Positions 50,609 through 59,014 are shown, numbered from the stretch's first letter. The stretch is 64,000 nt of DNA from an uncultured Alphaproteobacteria bacterium (GCA_938091085.1 CALKOC010000017.1:124001-188000), one strand, 5' to 3'. Notes: generated by a model not told the origin, from the sequence alone. A program made the numbers and translations.

Positions 50609-51356
50609 GTTAGGCAAGCACTCCGGACTGTTTCAAGGCTTCAAGACTTTGAGTATATACCAGACCTATACGATTATTTCAGGTTTCTGGACGCCTATTT
50701 TATACACCTCCATTTTTTGCGCGATTTTAATGAGCTTCGGTCTTCAAAATGCAAAAAGTGAGACCGCACCAATCGTTATTACCATGCTTGGGGATAGCCT
50801 GACCGCGGGGTATGGCCTGCCTATTGGCGAAGGGCTAACAGATCAACTCCAAACCGCCCTAAATGAGAAAACCGACAAAAAGATAAATATTCGTATCATT
50901 AATGCTGGTGTTTCCGGTGATACGACAGCCGGCGGGTTGGCGCGATTTGATTGGTCAATCCCCTCGGAAACGGATGCACTTATAATTGCTTTAGGCGGTA
51001 ATGATGCCCTACGTGGTGTCCCACCTGAGTCAAGCGGCAAAAATATTGAAGCTATGATTATCAAGGCTCATCAGGCCGGTATATCAGTGCTGCTGGCTGG
51101 CATGGCCGCCCCTCGGAATATGGGCGAGGATTATGTGCAAAAATTTGATGCCATCTATCCATATCTTGCTGGAAAATATGATGTCGTCTTTATGCCGTTT
51201 TTGCTTGAAGGCGTCGCAGCAGATCCTGCACTCAATCAGCCTGACCTTATTCACCCAAACCAAGAGGGGGTTGCCATTATGGTATCTAATTTAATACCTT
51301 ATATTGATCGGCTTACCCACCTTCTTGGTAAAAGTGATAATCCTATTGCTCCCTAA
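50607..51356 (+). CDS. tesA: arylesterase / lysophospholipase TesA-like (SGNH hydrolase)
   Basis: Periplasmic SGNH/GDSL esterase with thioesterase, arylesterase or lysophospholipase activity in homologues. Block I 'MLGDSLTAGYGLP' holds the nucleophile Ser, 'GVSGDTTAGG' the Gly block, 'ALGGNDALRG' the Asn, and 'DLIHPNQEGVA' the Asp-His pair. A hydrophobic export signal precedes it ('ILYTSIFCAILMSFGLQNAK'). I start at ATG 50607, since the ORF-track start lies deep inside ybbA and the AAGGGA upstream suits this ATG. That leaves an unusually long n-region before the signal core. It overlaps the convergent adhesin-HlyD frame by 14 bp. Confidence 0.9.
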   Translation: MLGKHSGLFQGFKTLSIYQTYTIISGFWTPILYTSIFCAILMSFGLQNAKSETAPIVITMLGDSLTAGYGLPIGEGLTDQLQTALNEKTDKKINIRIINAGVSGDTTAGGLARFDWSIPSETDALIIALGGNDALRGVPPESSGKNIEAMIIKAHQAGISVLLAGMAAPRNMGEDYVQKFDAIYPYLAGKYDVVFMPFLLEGVAADPALNQPDLIHPNQEGVAIMVSNLIPYIDRLTHLLGKSDNPIAP

Positions 51357-53379
51357 ACGCCACCCCTGCTGCTCTTTCCAACGGAGTCAGAATATAGCTC
51401 AGCACGGTGCGCTTCTTACCGATAATGTCGATTACCGTTGGCGTACCCGTCGTAATCTCAACAGGCGTTTCGCTTTTTGAAAATTGCGGATTAGGCACCT
51501 CTATCATGGTCACATAATAGGGTGGAATACCTTCTTCCTGCGTCGTATTTTGTGCAATGCGTTGCACAATACCCTCCAACGACCCGTAACGGGAAACATC
51601 ATAGGTTGATAGAGACACCTGAGCAATTTGACCAGGATAGACATTGGCCACATCATCTGCGGGTAATCTGGCTCTAATTAGCAAACTTTGTTCGTCGGGA
51701 ACGATTTCAGCCAACACAGTACCAGCCTGCAAAACTGCACCGACTGTCTTAACTTTAACTGATGTGACAATGCCGCTACTAGGCGCACGGACATCCGCAT
51801 GACGAACTTTTGCTAGATAAGCATCTTCCCTTGCACCTGCTTGACGAGCGGCAACCTCATGCTCGGCAAGTTGACTTGCTGCATCGGCACGAAAATTATC
51901 AATAGTCGCTTTATATTCATCACGCGCTTTTTGCGCTGCTAAAACTGTCTGCTCATAATTCGACTCAAGTTCTAGCAATGTTAACCTTGGTTCATAACCT
52001 TTTTCGACGAGGGGTTTAATGATTTCCATTCGCTCTTTAAGGTTTTCAGCTAACATCACATTCTCTCGAATGTTCTGGTCGATAACGGTTAAGCTGGCAT
52101 TTAATGCGCCTGTTCTTTTTTTGAAAAGAGACCGTTCGGACGTTACAACTTCCAACGCAGAATTTTCCAGCCCAGGCGGGAAGGTTATTTCCTCTGTCCC
52201 GTCGGCCAGAACAAGCTTACCGACAGCATTACCGCGAAGGACAGAGCCATCATCTCTAGTTAATTCAATACCGACGATGCGCAATTGCACCAGGGCAGAA
52301 ACTTCCTGATTAACGTTACCCACCGGATCACGGAAACCCCAATCCGCCACATCAATTAAAAGAGCGTTATCTTCATCAATATTGCCCGGATTTTCACCGC
52401 GATCAGCATCCGGCGACGCCAATGGCTTGCCTTGAGCTATGCTACGCGCGGTATTTACACGATCTGTTGACGTGCCGGGGTTTTGCAAATCATCATCCGT
52501 AAACCCGTCAGCATCAATAAGCTTGGCGATACGCTCTTCAGTTTCAGGCGTTTCTTCCATCAGCAATTGAAGTTTAATGGCTGCCGTAGCGATTTTTTCT
52601 CTAATGCCGCCTGGCGACTGCAAAGGTTTAGGAGCCGCATCGGTCGGCAGAATAAAACTATCAGGATCATTAAGGTGCTCTTCTGTGACACCACTATTAG
52701 CACCGAACAATCTTAGAAATGCTTGCTCTGTCGCCTCTTCTTCTATGAGTTGCTGCTCAATTGCCATGAGCGCCTCAACAATATCAGCAATAGCTGTGGA
52801 GATTGGCGACAATACAACATCATCTCTACCAAATTCATTTACCTTGGCACGGTAGACGATACCGTCTGGAATTGTCTCACCAGTAAATAGATCAAGCGCA
52901 CCTGCCACATCTGCAAGGATTTGCTCACCCGCATATTCACCGGGAATATTTCTGACTGCGCCCGTCTGATCGGTCGTGCCGATAAGCACATCCCCTTCGT
53001 CAATTTGACCATTGCCGTTTATATCAACGTAAACACGCGCGCCTTCTATGATACCGTCAGCTACAAAAATATCGAATGGCTGTGCATTGAAGTCACCGTC
53101 ACCGCCAGGACCCACACCCGGACCATCTGGCCTAACCGGTGGTTCACCTGGACCATCTGGCCTTGGATTTTGATTATCAGGATCTGTCAGATAAACCGGA
53201 ACCCGCACTGTTCCTCCACCGCCACACGCAGCCAGTAAAACTGCAAGTATCGGAGAAAGCGTATAAGGAGAACTCATAAGCTTGAGACTTTTCTCACGAT
53301 TAAGATTGAGTGTGTCCAATGGTGTAAAGGAAGAGCTGCTGAGGAGCTTGTTTTGCAAAAAACGACGATCTAAAAACAT
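51343..53379 (-). CDS. chimeric protein: adhesin N-terminal region fused to the C-terminal half of an HlyD-family adaptor
   Basis: One uninterrupted frame holds parts of two proteins (numbering from the ATG at 53379, which has a weak GTGGA upstream; the ORF track starts 63 bp earlier). Residues 1-55 lead to 'ILAVLLAACGGGG', a lipobox-like segment seen at the start of large repeat adhesins. A Pro/Gly linker follows, then an EF-hand-like 'DINGNGQIDEGD' (about 119-130), a helical acidic stretch and one partial cadherin-like repeat ('DNALLIDVADWGFRDPVGN', about 338-356). From about residue 385 the sequence is HlyD-family: 'EITFPPGLENS', a coiled-coil hairpin, the second lipoyl half ('VRAPSSGIVTSVKVKTVGAV') and a beta barrel ('LLIRARLPADDVANVYPGQI'). 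The HlyD transmembrane anchor, first lipoyl half and first coiled-coil part are missing, as are all other adhesin repeats and the ABC transporter. A deletion scar or an assembly collapse would both explain this. Either way it is unlikely to work as an adaptor. Confidence 0.8.
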   Translation of the reverse strand: MFLDRRFLQNKLLSSSSFTPLDTLNLNREKSLKLMSSPYTLSPILAVLLAACGGGGTVRVPVYLTDPDNQNPRPDGPGEPPVRPDGPGVGPGGDGDFNAQPFDIFVADGIIEGARVYVDINGNGQIDEGDVLIGTTDQTGAVRNIPGEYAGEQILADVAGALDLFTGETIPDGIVYRAKVNEFGRDDVVLSPISTAIADIVEALMAIEQQLIEEEATEQAFLRLFGANSGVTEEHLNDPDSFILPTDAAPKPLQSPGGIREKIATAAIKLQLLMEETPETEERIAKLIDADGFTDDDLQNPGTSTDRVNTARSIAQGKPLASPDADRGENPGNIDEDNALLIDVADWGFRDPVGNVNQEVSALVQLRIVGIELTRDDGSVLRGNAVGKLVLADGTEEITFPPGLENSALEVVTSERSLFKKRTGALNASLTVIDQNIRENVMLAENLKERMEIIKPLVEKGYEPRLTLLELESNYEQTVLAAQKARDEYKATIDNFRADAASQLAEHEVAARQAGAREDAYLAKVRHADVRAPSSGIVTSVKVKTVGAVLQAGTVLAEIVPDEQSLLIRARLPADDVANVYPGQIAQVSLSTYDVSRYGSLEGIVQRIAQNTTQEEGIPPYYVTMIEVPNPQFSKSETPVEITTGTPTVIDIIGKKRTVLSYILTPLERAAGVAFREQ

Positions 53380-53496
53380 ATTTTCAAAATCCACTTTTCT
53401 ATTTTTATTTTCCGACCCACCCCTACAGGGTAGCCGCTGCATGTAATTATTTTTGGGCGAACGCTTTTAACTAAATTTAGGGAAAGCAACCGAACG

Positions 53497-53525
53497 AAAA
53501 GCCAGAGGTAACAAAAGCCAGAGGT
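53497..53525. repeat. 13-bp direct repeat pair
   Basis: 'AAAAGCCAGAGGT' occurs twice with a 16-bp period. A second pair, 'GACAAAAAAC' with a 13-bp period, follows at 53547-53569. Such pairs could be slippage products or tandem protein-binding sites. Confidence 0.6.
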
Positions 53526-53860
53526 GATGCGCCGACTAACAACTTTGACAAAAAACTGTGACAAAAAACGGTTTTACGGAAGCAACAGAAAGGGCATTCA
53601 ATTTTATTTTTAAATCTTACGAATGCTTAAATTACGAATACCGAGATTACTCTTGTCTAAAAAATGAAATTTTTATTAAAAATTTCTAACAACAAATACT
53701 GCAAAAAATACTGATAAATCAAACATCAGGAACTTACCAAAAACATATCTATCATGTGATGGTTAAAAAAATGTCAACGCATAACAGCTTTTTACAATTT
53801 TTTTTTACGATTTTTTCTTACTGTTTTTTTTACTGTCAATCGCCCAAAAGGCCTCGTCTT

Positions 53861-53901
53861 GGTAACAATTACTGTAATAATCACTCAGTTTAATTGTTAC
53901 C
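53861..53901. promoter_or_regulatory. 10-bp perfect inverted repeat with 21-nt spacer
   Basis: Arms GGTAACAATT and AATTGTTACC are perfectly complementary. The spacing of about three helical turns suits a tetrameric or looped operator. As RNA it would form a long hairpin, but no U-run follows. It lies about 480 bp upstream of the chimera start and 250 bp upstream of phhB. Confidence 0.45.
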
Positions 53902-54151
53902 ACTCCACATCATTAAGATGCTCAATAAAATACTATGTAGACCTAGCAAAAGAAAAAATTACTCTTTGTATTCCAAGGTACAGATAAGATGATGTTGCCG
54001 CCCTACACAAGGAGGTATATTTCAGTAAAATTAATAAAGAAAAAATATTTTAATCAAATAAGATTATTCAAATTACAGTGTTGAAATTATCAACCCAGAC
54101 CTGACATACTCCTTTTGACACTCATTCTTTCTAGCGGTTTAGGAGACGATT

Positions 54152-54460
54152 ATGGCAGCTACGGTTGAGAAACTTTCCACCACTGAACGACGTAAAGCCC
54201 TTGCAACACTCAAGGGCTGGCAAAAGCAACGCGGACGTGATGCGATTACCAAAAAGTTTATGTTTAAAGATTTTTCATCAGCCTTTGGTTGGATGAGCAG
54301 GGTGGCTATGAAAGCCGAACAAATGAATCATCATCCTGAATGGTTCAATGTGTATAACCGGGTAGAAGTTGTATTAACCACTCATGATGCGGGCGGCATT
54401 TCCCAGCTTGATATTGAGATGGCTCGCTTTATGGACCGGACCGCACCCAGACAAAAATAA
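54152..54460 (+). CDS. phhB: pterin-4a-carbinolamine dehydratase
   Basis: Dehydrates 4a-hydroxytetrahydropterin, normally regenerating the cofactor of phenylalanine hydroxylase. The family signature '[20 protein letters not shown]' followed by '[16 protein letters not shown]' contains the catalytic histidines. At 102 residues it is normal. An AGGAGA Shine-Dalgarno precedes the ATG. No aromatic amino acid hydroxylase gene is nearby; many Alphaproteobacteria carry this gene alone. Confidence 0.94.
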   Translation: MAATVEKLSTTERRKALATLKGWQKQRGRDAITKKFMFKDFSSAFGWMSRVAMKAEQMNHHPEWFNVYNRVEVVLTTHDAGGISQLDIEMARFMDRTAPRQK

Positions 54461-54469
54461 GGGCTAAAT

Positions 54470-54625
54470 ATTGAAACTGTTGAAAGGTGGGGTCATCTCG
54501 TGAAGGGCGGTCTCCGGCGGCTCGTTTTCCGAACTCTTATTTTTAAAACCGGATCCCTTCCTGCATCCCTGAACTAAGGGAGCCGAAATGCTGCAAATTG
54601 AGCTTTTATTGAGAGGTTTTTATCA
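54470..54625 (+). ncRNA. candidate structured RNA, possibly 6S RNA
   Basis: This GC-richer island in otherwise AT-rich gene-free DNA can fold. GAAGGG-CGGT pairs with ACCG-GAT-CCCTTC to form one arm. A second hairpin is GCAT-CCCT-gaacta-AGGG...ATGC. The order of segments resembles 6S RNA: a 5' 'GGGCGGTCTCCGGCGGCTCG' reminiscent of the 5' strand of the 6S bubble, and a 3' 'CCCTGAACTAAGGG' comparable to the 3' hairpin 'CCTTGAACCAAGG' of E. coli 6S. Ends are approximate and the strand is assigned from this resemblance only. It could instead be another structured RNA or chance pairing. Confidence 0.4.
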
Positions 54626-54713
54626 ATTTGTAGCCATTATCATAATAATCCCCAAGACCTAACAAAGGGTTAATCGCCCTTCCTCAAGACAGCACTTGAC
54701 GCAACTTTTAACG

Positions 54714-54738
54714 AAAAAAGGTGATGAAAAACTCACCT
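54714..54738 (-). terminator. intrinsic terminator after the quinone oxidoreductase gene
   Basis: On the minus strand AGGTGA, loop GTTTTTCA and TCACCT are followed at once by a run of six T. It lies about 45 bp after the stop codon, a textbook rho-independent terminator. Confidence 0.75.
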
Positions 54739-54780
54739 AGCAACAAATCTTTATCGGCATTTTATCTGAGTAAAATAACT

Positions 54781-55785
54781 TCAGCGCCCCATATCAATAA
54801 CAAGTTTCCCTGTTACTTTTCTGGCCGCCATCTGCGCAAGGGCTTCAGCCGATTCTTCCAAAGGATAAACCCCGGAAATATGAGGTTTTATTATCCCATC
54901 ATTTAACATACCCATCAGCTCGATGATATTTTGCCGCGCATCTTTGGGTTGCTCCGCATTAAAACGCCCCCAAAACACACCAACCAGCGATGTACCTTTG
55001 AGCAAAGTCAGATTAAGCGGTATTTTAGGAATGTAACCGGCAACAAAACCGACAACTAGATAGCGTCCGCCCCAAGCCATCGCCCGCACAGCAGGCTCCG
55101 CGTAATCACCGCCAATAGCATCATATACAACATCGACACCTTTGCCGCCTGTAAGGGTTTTAATCTCTTCAGAAAAAGCTTTCTGATCATCCGAGGAAAG
55201 GCCACCGGTTTTATAAAGCAGCGTTTCATCAGCGCCATGGTCGCGACATACCTGTAATTTTTCTTCCGATGATGCCGCCGCAATAACGCGCGCGCCCATC
55301 GCCTTACCAAGCTCAACAGCTGCCAGTCCTACACCGCCAGATGCCCCCATAATAAATAAGGTCTCACCAGCTTGAATTTTCGCGCGGTCCTTAAGTGCAT
55401 GATAAGATGTGCCATAAGTTAGCCCCATCGCTGCCGCGATTTTAAAATCCATACTATCAGGAATAGGCATACAAAGAGCGGCGGGAAGCGCGATTTCATC
55501 TCTAAAGCCGCCTGTACCACAAACAGCCATCACTCTGTCACCGACTTTCAGCGTGTCAACATTAGCACCAGCCGCAATCACTTCGCCGGAAACCTCACCG
55601 CCAGGTGAAAATGGCAGAGGCGGTTTAATTTGATATAAATTCTGAATCACCAGAACATCGGGGTAATTAACCGCAGCATTATGAATTTTAATGACAACAT
55701 CATTTTCACCAGCAGTCGGTGACTCGATGTCTTCAAGCACCAGACTTTCGGGCGGACCATAATCTCTGCATAAAATGGCTCTCAT
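54781..55785 (-). CDS. NADPH:quinone oxidoreductase, MDR family (zinc-independent)
   Basis: Medium-chain dehydrogenase/reductase of the quinone oxidoreductase type. The N-terminal GroES-like domain has 'HNAAVNYPDVLVIQNLYQ' and 'PFSPGGEVSGEVIAAG'. The Rossmann domain has 'LFIMGASGGVGLAAVELGKA', an NADPH-binding AxxGxxG variant. Cysteine zinc ligands of alcohol dehydrogenases are absent. The C-terminus 'AQMAARKVTGKLVIDMG' is typical. At 334 residues it is normal. Substrate unknown (quinones or enals are common). It stands alone and has its own terminator. Confidence 0.9.
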   Translation of the reverse strand: MRAILCRDYGPPESLVLEDIESPTAGENDVVIKIHNAAVNYPDVLVIQNLYQIKPPLPFSPGGEVSGEVIAAGANVDTLKVGDRVMAVCGTGGFRDEIALPAALCMPIPDSMDFKIAAAMGLTYGTSYHALKDRAKIQAGETLFIMGASGGVGLAAVELGKAMGARVIAAASSEEKLQVCRDHGADETLLYKTGGLSSDDQKAFSEEIKTLTGGKGVDVVYDAIGGDYAEPAVRAMAWGGRYLVVGFVAGYIPKIPLNLTLLKGTSLVGVFWGRFNAEQPKDARQNIIELMGMLNDGIIKPHISGVYPLEESAEALAQMAARKVTGKLVIDMGR

Positions 55786-55865
55786 TTATTTCCCCTAAAG
55801 AATTTCCAATTCGTGAAATCTAAAGTTATTATTCGACTTTGTAAAAACAAAAAAAGGAAAACCTC

Positions 55866-56345
55866 ATGCGTGGTTATTTTGGTATTGGTGTTGAAGGCAT
55901 TTCTAAGCCTATGAACATGGGTAGTTTGATACGTTCAGGGCATGCTTTTGGCGCCAGTTTTGCATTTACGGTTGATGCTAATTACAAAGTCCGCGAAGCC
56001 CGTTCAGACACATCCAAGACACCGAAAAATATCCCTTGGTATGACTGGGACAATCTTGAGGACATGATTCTCCCGAGACATTGCCAGCTAGTCGGTATTG
56101 AACTGGTAGACGAAGCGATTGACCTGCCGAGCTTTACACATCCAAGATGCGCGGCCTATGTGCTGGGCCCTGAACGCGGGACATTATCGGAAGCCATGCT
56201 GGATAAATGCGACCATATCATTCGGGTGCCGACGCATTTTTGTTTAAATGTTCAAATCGCTGGCGCGGTTGTCATGTATGACAGGATGCAGAGCTTCAGC
56301 AAATTTGAAGATCGTCCGGTAATGCCCGGCGGGAATCCTCGTTGA
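55866..56345 (+). CDS. TrmH/SpoU family RNA methyltransferase
   Basis: Small SPOUT-fold methyltransferase. Motif 1 is 'NMGSLIRSGHAFGA' (normally N-x-G-x-x-x-R), motif 2 is 'AYVLGPERGTLSEAMLDKCD', and motif 3 'FCLNVQIAGAVVMYDR' completes the SAM knot. Motif 3 usually reads S-L-N-x-S; here Cys and Gln take those places. The protein is only 159 residues, without an extra RNA-binding domain, like TrmL-type enzymes. The modified position cannot be predicted. Confidence 0.85.
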   Translation: MRGYFGIGVEGISKPMNMGSLIRSGHAFGASFAFTVDANYKVREARSDTSKTPKNIPWYDWDNLEDMILPRHCQLVGIELVDEAIDLPSFTHPRCAAYVLGPERGTLSEAMLDKCDHIIRVPTHFCLNVQIAGAVVMYDRMQSFSKFEDRPVMPGGNPR

Positions 56346-56380
56346 AAAAGTAAAGACATCTGGCAATTAGAAGTTTGTAA

Positions 56381-57052
56381 TTAAACTTTACCGTCCAGCG
56401 CTTCTTTCAACCGCGTGAAGGATAAGCGCAAGCGTGATTTCACAGTGCCTAAGGGTAGCCCTGTTTCTTTAGCGATTTCGCTATGTGACCAGCCCTTATA
56501 GAACGCAAGCTTCACAAGTTCGATCTGCTCCTCCGGCAATGTCGCCATGGCAGCTTGTACTTCTACCTTGCGCTCTGCCATAATCACCGCATCATCAGGC
56601 TGAACTTCTTCATCCGGCACCAAAGCCGGGTCTTCAGGGTCAAGCTCAGGATATTTCTCGCGTCTTAGAATATCAATCCGACGATTACGCGCGATGGTGA
56701 ACAGCCATGTTGAAGCGGCTGCCTTTCGGCGATCAAAAAGCGCCGCTTTACGCCAGACCGTCAACATAACGTCCTGAACGAGTTCTTCAGCCTGTGCTTC
56801 AGAAGAACCCAGACGCATAAGATACCCTTTGAGACGCGGGGCGAAATATTCGAAAAGTTTTTTAAACGATGCCTTGCTTTTATGCGAAGCAATATCCTCA
56901 ATCAAAGTCGCAAGTGCAGCCATAGCGGCTTTGTCACCCGAGGAAAGCTTTTTCCGCGGCTTGCGCTGTGAAGAAGATTTACTAGTCGTAGGTGGAGAGT
57001 CGGACAATCCCGACTTTACGTCAACACCACGGCCGCTAGATGTTCCGGCCAC
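56381..57052 (-). CDS. RpoE-like ECF sigma factor (ECF11-like)
   Basis: Extracytoplasmic-function sigma factor. Region 2 ('YLMRLGSSEAQAEELVQDVM' and 'STWLFTIARNRRIDILRREK') binds core polymerase and the -10 element. Region 4 ('LPEEQIELVKLAFYKGWSHS' and 'GLPLGTVKSRLRLSFTRLKE') binds the -35. The wording is close to the RpoE of Rhodobacter-type photo-oxidative stress regulons, which pair with a ChrR zinc anti-sigma; no chrR follows here. A GTG start with an AAGGA Shine-Dalgarno gives 223 residues, including a 40-residue Ser/Lys-rich N-terminal extension. An internal ATG (about residue 43) is an alternative. The group assignment is tentative. Confidence 0.9.
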   Translation of the reverse strand: MAGTSSGRGVDVKSGLSDSPPTTSKSSSQRKPRKKLSSGDKAAMAALATLIEDIASHKSKASFKKLFEYFAPRLKGYLMRLGSSEAQAEELVQDVMLTVWRKAALFDRRKAAASTWLFTIARNRRIDILRREKYPELDPEDPALVPDEEVQPDDAVIMAERKVEVQAAMATLPEEQIELVKLAFYKGWSHSEIAKETGLPLGTVKSRLRLSFTRLKEALDGKV

Positions 57053-57186
57053 GTTCGATTCCTTGCATGTTCAAATTCAAATCATTCTAAACAAACTCTA
57101 TCCACCGACCAGATGCAAGCTAAAAAGCCCTCATTTATCCATTACGAACAGCATAAGTCTCTTCAATACGCGCCCCGACGAAAAAT

Positions 57187-57831
57187 ATGGAATTATTCAG
57201 CAATGCAAATTATGATGCTCTTATGTCGAGAATTTCAGCTACCCCAAGTCACATATTTCATCACACACTTCAAAATCTGAGCCGTCTGTTTTTGGCCATT
57301 ATTATGGCTGTCGGATCATTAACGGTTTTAAGTGTATCAACGGAAACCCTATCGCAAGCTCACGCTGCCACTCCTGAGAAACTTGGGACATTTCGTTATT
57401 GGCGCGTTTATCAACTTGGCAGTGGGGTGAATAAAGTTTGCTACATGCTTTCCGAGCCGGTTGAGAAACTCCCCCGCAATGTACGCCGTGGAAAAATTTA
57501 CTTTTCCATCATGCATCATCCTGCAAATGGTATTCGGAATGAGGCTTCGGTTAGCATCGGCTATCCCTTCTCCCCAAAAAGCAATCCCTATGCGCGTGTC
57601 GGAACAGATAGCTTTGATTTTGATTCGGGCGTTCAGATGGACGCGGATCCCTCTTGGGCATGGCTTCGCAACCCCGTCCATCATAATCGCCTTATTGATA
57701 TGATGAAGCGCGGCAACCAACTTGTCTTTAAAGGGACGTCCGCACGCGGCACATTGACAACCGACACTTACTCTTTACTCGGTTTCTCCAAAGCACTGGC
57801 GCGGCTTAATCAAGCCTGCCCGCCTGTATAG
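57187..57831 (+). CDS. IalB-family (invasion-associated locus B-like) exported protein
   Basis: Secreted or periplasmic protein with an N-terminal signal segment ('[18 protein letters not shown]') ending near 'AHAA'. The mature part follows the IalB pattern: '[20 protein letters not shown]', '[13 protein letters not shown]', 'SVSIGYPF', '[17 protein letters not shown]', '[20 protein letters not shown]' and a terminal Cys. Two cysteines could form a disulfide. IalB was first tied to erythrocyte invasion in Bartonella, but the family is widespread in free-living Alphaproteobacteria and its role is unknown. The start may instead be the ATG at 57223. It is followed by rlmN after 13 bp. Confidence 0.82.
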   Translation: MELFSNANYDALMSRISATPSHIFHHTLQNLSRLFLAIIMAVGSLTVLSVSTETLSQAHAATPEKLGTFRYWRVYQLGSGVNKVCYMLSEPVEKLPRNVRRGKIYFSIMHHPANGIRNEASVSIGYPFSPKSNPYARVGTDSFDFDSGVQMDADPSWAWLRNPVHHNRLIDMMKRGNQLVFKGTSARGTLTTDTYSLLGFSKALARLNQACPPV

Positions 57832-57844
57832 CCGACGTAACCGT

Positions 57845-58990
57845 ATGTCATCGCTCTCCCCTCAAATGCCGTCCTCACTGGTCGGGCTAGATCGCACAGC
57901 GCTTAAGCAGGTACTTGCCGATATAGGGATACCGGAAAAAGAACAAAATATGCGTGTCCGCCAAATCTGGAGTTGGCTTTATGTCCATGGCGTTCAAGAC
58001 ATTGATAAAATGACGACATTGTCAGGCACGCTCCGCGACCAGCTTGCCGAACGCCATACGCTTGAACGACTGAGCGTAAGCGAAAAACAAGTCTCGGAAG
58101 ACGGCACGCGGAAATATTTGTTTAAACTGCATGACGGGCATGAAATTGAAACCGTCTATATTCCTGAAACCGATCGCGGCACATTATGTATTTCCAGCCA
58201 AGTCGGTTGCACTTTGAACTGCACGTTTTGTCATACCGGCACGATGCGTTTGGTCAGAAATCTTGAGCCACATGAAATCGTCGGTCAGCTTGTTGCTGTG
58301 CGCGATGATTTGGAGGATTGGCATAACAATGAAAGCAAGCGCGCTGTCAGTAATATTGTGATGATGGGCATGGGCGAGCCGCTTTATAATACCGATCACG
58401 TGATCACCGCACTGAATGTAATGAGCGACGGGGATGGCACGGCACTGTCTAAGCGACGTATCACACTGTCCACATCAGGCGTCGTCCCCGACATTGCTCG
58501 TGTAGGCGATGCGACAGGCGTGATGCTGGCAATTTCACTCCACGCGGTGCGTGATGATTTACGTAACGAGCTGGTTCCACTTAACAAAAAATATCCGATT
58601 GAAGAATTGCTGAATGCCTGTCGCGCCTATCCCGGTCTGTCCAATGCACGACGCATCACATTTGAATATGTCATGTTGAAAGATGTGAATGACAGTGACG
58701 AAGATGCCCGCGAGCTTGTGCGGGTTCTTTCCGGCATTCCGGCAAAGATTAATCTTATCCCGTTTAACCCGTGGCCCGGCTCACCTTATGAATGTTCGAG
58801 CCGGAATCGGATTATGAAATTTGCTGATATTGTTAATCATGCGGGCTATGCCAGCCCCGTGCGGACACCACGCGGACGCGATATTATGGCGGCTTGTGGC
58901 CAGCTGAAATCTGCCAGTGAAAAAACATCTGCAGCAGATCGCAAGAAAGCCGAACTTGCTGCCCAACGGCTGAACCGACCCATAAGTTAG
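57845..58990 (+). CDS. rlmN: 23S rRNA (A2503-C2)/tRNA (A37-C2) methyltransferase RlmN
   Basis: Radical SAM methylsynthase acting on A2503 of 23S rRNA and A37 of some tRNAs. The CxxxCxxC cluster is '[16 protein letters not shown]'. '[13 protein letters not shown]' and '[20 protein letters not shown]' are RlmN signatures. The C-terminal methyl-carrying cysteine is expected in '[11 protein letters not shown]'. At 381 residues it is normal. Confidence 0.96.
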   Translation: MSSLSPQMPSSLVGLDRTALKQVLADIGIPEKEQNMRVRQIWSWLYVHGVQDIDKMTTLSGTLRDQLAERHTLERLSVSEKQVSEDGTRKYLFKLHDGHEIETVYIPETDRGTLCISSQVGCTLNCTFCHTGTMRLVRNLEPHEIVGQLVAVRDDLEDWHNNESKRAVSNIVMMGMGEPLYNTDHVITALNVMSDGDGTALSKRRITLSTSGVVPDIARVGDATGVMLAISLHAVRDDLRNELVPLNKKYPIEELLNACRAYPGLSNARRITFEYVMLKDVNDSDEDARELVRVLSGIPAKINLIPFNPWPGSPYECSSRNRIMKFADIVNHAGYASPVRTPRGRDIMAACGQLKSASEKTSAADRKKAELAAQRLNRPIS

Positions 58991-59014
58991 CGTAGACAGT
59001 AAAGAGTTAGTGCC

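Larger units (their letters stand above)
53380..54151. other. AT-rich gene-free region upstream of the adhesin-HlyD frame
   Basis: About 0.77 kb between divergent genes, clearly more AT-rich than its surroundings, with several T7-T9 runs on the plus strand around 53790-53830. It holds short direct repeats and one strong inverted repeat (listed separately). The start used for the chimera leaves codons 53380-53442 open in frame, but they lack a Shine-Dalgarno. A perfect AAGGAGGT at 54009-54016 has no start codon at the right distance. Promoters of the chimera (-) and phhB (+) must lie here. Confidence 0.75.
54461..54780. other. 320-bp gene-free region between phhB and the quinone oxidoreductase gene
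   Basis: No coding frame is credible here. It contains the candidate structured RNA in its first half and a clear intrinsic terminator for the minus-strand oxidoreductase gene in its second half. The rest is AT-rich with nothing recognisable. Confidence 0.75.

Noticed and set aside
53861-53901. Inverted repeat considered as mobile-element terminal repeats
   Set aside because: The enclosed 21 nt cannot encode anything and no target duplication is visible.
53989-54084. 31-codon plus-strand ORF (MMLPPYTRRY...) around a perfect AAGGAGGT
   Set aside because: The strong Shine-Dalgarno lies inside the ORF, not before its ATG. The peptide is just AT-driven Lys/Ile/Phe and nothing supports translation.
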